Below are positions 61,885 through 64,000 of a DNA stretch of 64,000 nucleotides, piece after piece. The translations under genes were made by a program, and so were the position numbers. The stretch is taken from NCBI GenBank assembly GCA_965198495.1, contig CBDAPL010000001.1:3428308-3492307 (forward strand). The letters are read 5' to 3'. The DNA is from RH-AL1 sp965198495 (GTDB lineage Bacteria; Pseudomonadota; Alphaproteobacteria; Rhizobiales; Beijerinckiaceae). Positions within the stretch are counted from its first letter, which is position 1. Every line of letters starts with the position of its first letter. Under the pieces are notes generated by a model. The model saw only the letters and a program-made list of their open reading frames with translations. It did not search any database and was not told the DNA's origin.

Positions 61885-62451
61885 CTATAAAGCGATGTCG
61901 ACCGGCCCGGGCTTCAGCAGCGTAGGCAGACCCGCCGTCACGAGCACAACCGTGCCGCACGCCCGAGCCATCGCCTGGTTGAGGCGACCCTGCGCGTCGC
62001 GAAAGCGGCGTGCGAGCGCGTTGTCCGGCACGATGCCGCCGCCGACCTCGTTCGAGACGAACACGACCGAGGCGTCCAGGCAGGGCACGCACGCGGACAA
62101 TGCGGCGGTGGCGGCATCGACGTCGCCGCCGCGCAGCATGACGTTGGTCAGCCAGAGCGTGAGGCAATCGACCAGAACGATGCGGCCAGGCCTCGCTTCG
62201 ACTTCGAGCGCGGCGATGAGATCGAAGGGCGCTTCGACGTTCATCCAGCGCGCATCGCGGGCGGCGACATGGGCGGCGATGCGGCTTTCCATCTCGCCGT
62301 CGAAGGCTTGGGCGGTGGCGATGAAGACCGGCGCGCGCCCGCTCGCCCGCGCCGCGGCCTCGACCTGGCGCTGCGCGAAGCCGCTCTTGCCGGAGCGCGC
62401 GCCGCCCAGGACAAGCAGGCTCGCCGGCTCAGATGGTTGCGAAGCGTTCAT
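61885..62451 (-). CDS. cobU: Adenosylcobinamide kinase / adenosylcobinamide-phosphate guanylyltransferase
   Basis: A bifunctional enzyme (CobU/CobP) of cobalamin nucleotide-loop assembly: it phosphorylates adenosylcobinamide and then attaches GMP. The P-loop is GGARSGKS (16-23), the guanylylated His is His61 in IAAHVAARDARW, and the family region VDCLTLWLTNVML and VFVSNEVGGGIVPDNALARRFRDAQGRLNQ is clear. Length is 188 residues. It stands alone, with no other cobalamin gene and no riboswitch visible upstream. Confidence 0.94.
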   Translation of the reverse strand: MNASQPSEPASLLVLGGARSGKSGFAQRQVEAAARASGRAPVFIATAQAFDGEMESRIAAHVAARDARWMNVEAPFDLIAALEVEARPGRIVLVDCLTLWLTNVMLRGGDVDAATAALSACVPCLDASVVFVSNEVGGGIVPDNALARRFRDAQGRLNQAMARACGTVVLVTAGLPTLLKPGPVDIAL

Positions 62452-62570
62452 CTCGAGTTCCGAATTGGGTCTCTATAAAGGATGGAAGTCGAAGGCCGTG
62501 GTTCGCGAGGCTTGTTCCCCTTGCTAGGCACACGCTCCGGTTCTTTCGCGATATCGGTCTGGCAGGTGTT

Positions 62571-64000
62571 ATGCTCTCGCGTCGCCATCTTCTCAAAATC
62601 GCCGCAGCCGTCCAGCTTCTGCCCTTCACGACCACCGAGGCAGCCCCCCAGAAATCGAAGATCAGCTTCGGGCCATCCATGCCCTTCGACTTCGATCGGC
62701 TGAAGGCCACGGCCGCCGAGATCGCGAGCAAGCCGTTCGTGCCGCCGCCGATGCCGGATCCGGCGATCGTCAAGACGATGAACTACGATACGGCGCTCGG
62801 CATCCGGCCGGACCCGACCTTCTTCCCGTTCGCCAACGGCGAGGGCGCATACCCTGTCATGCCGCTCACCGTGGGCGGCCTGTTTCCCAAGTCGGTCCGG
62901 CTCCACGTCATCGAAGAGGGCCAGGCGCGCGAGATCCTCTTTCGGTCGGAGTACTTCAAGTCGCCGCCGGGCGGCCCGCTGTCGCGCCTGCCCACCGTGC
63001 CCGCGCCGTTCGCCGGCTTCGAGATGCGCCAGGCCTCCGACAAGCCGGCGCGGCGCGATCACGAGGGATGGGCGCGCTTCATCGGCGCCTCCTACTTCCG
63101 CGCCGTCGGCGAGGCCGACCAGTTCGGCCTTTCCGCGCGCGGCATCGCTCAGAACACCGGCATCGCCAACCCGGAAGAGTTCCCGGACTTCACGCAGTTC
63201 TGGATCGAGGAGGGCACGCGCGACGCCGACCCGGTGCATGTCTACGCGATCCTCGACGGGCCGAGCCTCGCCGGCGCCTACCGCTTCATCATCCATCGCG
63301 GCCGCGCGGTGACGATGGACATCACCTGCGACCTGCACCTGCGTAAGCCCATCGAGCGGCTCGGGATCGCGCCGCTGACCTCGATGTTCTGGTATTCGGA
63401 AACGATCAAGGGCGCGGCGACGGACTGGCGGCCGGAGATCCACGATTCCGACGGGCTCGCGATCTGGAACGGCAAGGGCGAGCACCTCTGGCGCCCGCTC
63501 AACGATCCGGCGACGCTCGCCATCTCCGCCTTCCAGGACGAGAACCCGCGCGGCTTCGGCCTCATGCAGCGCGACAAGAACTACGACCATTACCTCGACG
63601 CGGTGTTCTACGAGAAGCGCCCCTGCGGCTGGGTGGAGCCGGTCGGCGACTGGGGCAAGGGCTCGGTGCAGCTCGTCGAGATCCCGACCGACAACGAGAT
63701 CTACGACAACGTCATCGCGATGTGGGTCCCGGCCGAGCCCAACCACGCCGGCCAGGTGTTGGCCTACCGCTACAAGCTGCTGTGGCGCGACGTCGACCCC
63801 TTTCCCGGCGACCTCGCGCTCTGCGTCGCCACGCGGCTCGGCGCCGGCGCCCTTCAGGGGGCGCCGCGCTCGACGATCCTGCGCAAGTTCATGATCGAGT
63901 TTCGCGGCGCGAGCCTCGCCAGGCTCGACGAAGACGAGAAGCCGGAGGCGGTCCTCACCGCCTCGCGCGGCACCTTCTCGGCGCACGCAGTTCGACCTCG
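62571..64000 (+). CDS. Tat-exported glucan biosynthesis protein (OpgG/OpgD family), 3' truncated
   Basis: The gene starts at ATG 62571 and runs past the window end with 476 codons visible, near full family length (about 510-550). The N-terminus SRRHLLKIAAA is a twin-arginine signal, as in OpgD. The periplasmic OpgG-like beta-sandwich is clear: FDFDRLKATAAEIASKPFVPP, NYDTALGIRPD, the conserved FIGASYFRAVGEADQFGLSARGIAQNTG and PLTSMFWYSE, and RPLNDPATLAISAFQDENPRGFGLMQRD. It shapes osmoregulated periplasmic glucans. The companion OpgH glucosyltransferase may lie beyond the window. It is divergent from cobU, with 119 nt between starts. Confidence 0.93.
   Translation, partial: MLSRRHLLKIAAAVQLLPFTTTEAAPQKSKISFGPSMPFDFDRLKATAAEIASKPFVPPPMPDPAIVKTMNYDTALGIRPDPTFFPFANGEGAYPVMPLTVGGLFPKSVRLHVIEEGQAREILFRSEYFKSPPGGPLSRLPTVPAPFAGFEMRQASDKPARRDHEGWARFIGASYFRAVGEADQFGLSARGIAQNTGIANPEEFPDFTQFWIEEGTRDADPVHVYAILDGPSLAGAYRFIIHRGRAVTMDITCDLHLRKPIERLGIAPLTSMFWYSETIKGAATDWRPEIHDSDGLAIWNGKGEHLWRPLNDPATLAISAFQDENPRGFGLMQRDKNYDHYLDAVFYEKRPCGWVEPVGDWGKGSVQLVEIPTDNEIYDNVIAMWVPAEPNHAGQVLAYRYKLLWRDVDPFPGDLALCVATRLGAGALQGAPRSTILRKFMIEFRGASLARLDEDEKPEAVLTASRGTFSAHAVRP

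Overview
The window is dense, high-GC bacterial chromosome from an alphaproteobacterium, most likely of the order Hyphomicrobiales (Rhizobiales) and probably close to the methylotroph-rich Beijerinckiaceae, Methylobacteriaceae or Methylocystaceae. The evidence is gene content: a HisZ-dependent HisG, a BcsN/BcsS/BcsK-type cellulose operon, ornithine-lipid acyltransferases, a PqqA peptide close to the Methylobacterium form, a speF-type leader RNA, a DUF3297 gene and UbiE/UbiB next to MutM. The genus is inference. I see no phage, insertion sequence, CRISPR array, rRNA or tRNA.

Layout. 1-6.6 kb: the end of prfC, an isolated GDP-mannose enzyme (cpsB), a secreted protein paired with a secreted RNase T2, rlmJ, a single-domain response regulator and a GST. 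6.9-12.2 kb: hisZ-hisG, an MprF-type membrane protein, a divergent HxlR regulator/azoreductase pair and a dienelactone hydrolase. 12.2-20.6 kb: a phosphate block, plsC(olsA)-phoR-pstSCAB-phoU-phoB on the minus strand with olsB divergent. This joins phosphate sensing and uptake to synthesis of phosphorus-free ornithine lipids. 20.6-26.4 kb: a DsbA-like thioredoxin, a HAD phosphatase, a structured leader RNA with a group IV ornithine decarboxylase, a NarL-type regulator and ispG.

26.4-39.8 kb: the cellulose operon bcsS-bcsA-bcsB-bcsZ-bcsK-bcsN on the minus strand, closed by a REC-domain regulator and faced by a divergent hybrid histidine kinase. 39.8-47.2 kb: zapE, a secreted serine protease, an L,D-transpeptidase lipoprotein, mutM (starting at TTG), a CHRD-domain protein, ubiE and ubiB. 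47.2-55 kb: clpB, an orphan pqqA, oxyR and dnaE. 55-64 kb: a small secreted protein, typA, a secreted phospholipase A2-like protein, a PadR regulator, several small conserved proteins, a stand-alone Rieske protein, cobU/cobP, and the start of a Tat-exported OpgG/OpgD glucan protein that runs off the window.

Most genes are housekeeping. The points most worth following are the orphan pqqA with its own terminator, the multi-hairpin leader before the ornithine decarboxylase, the shared PHO-box-like sequence before pstS and olsB, the single-domain-regulated cellulose operon, the PLA2-like secreted protein, and several non-ATG starts fixed by Shine-Dalgarno position or catalytic chemistry. I found no convincing wholly new multi-gene system.
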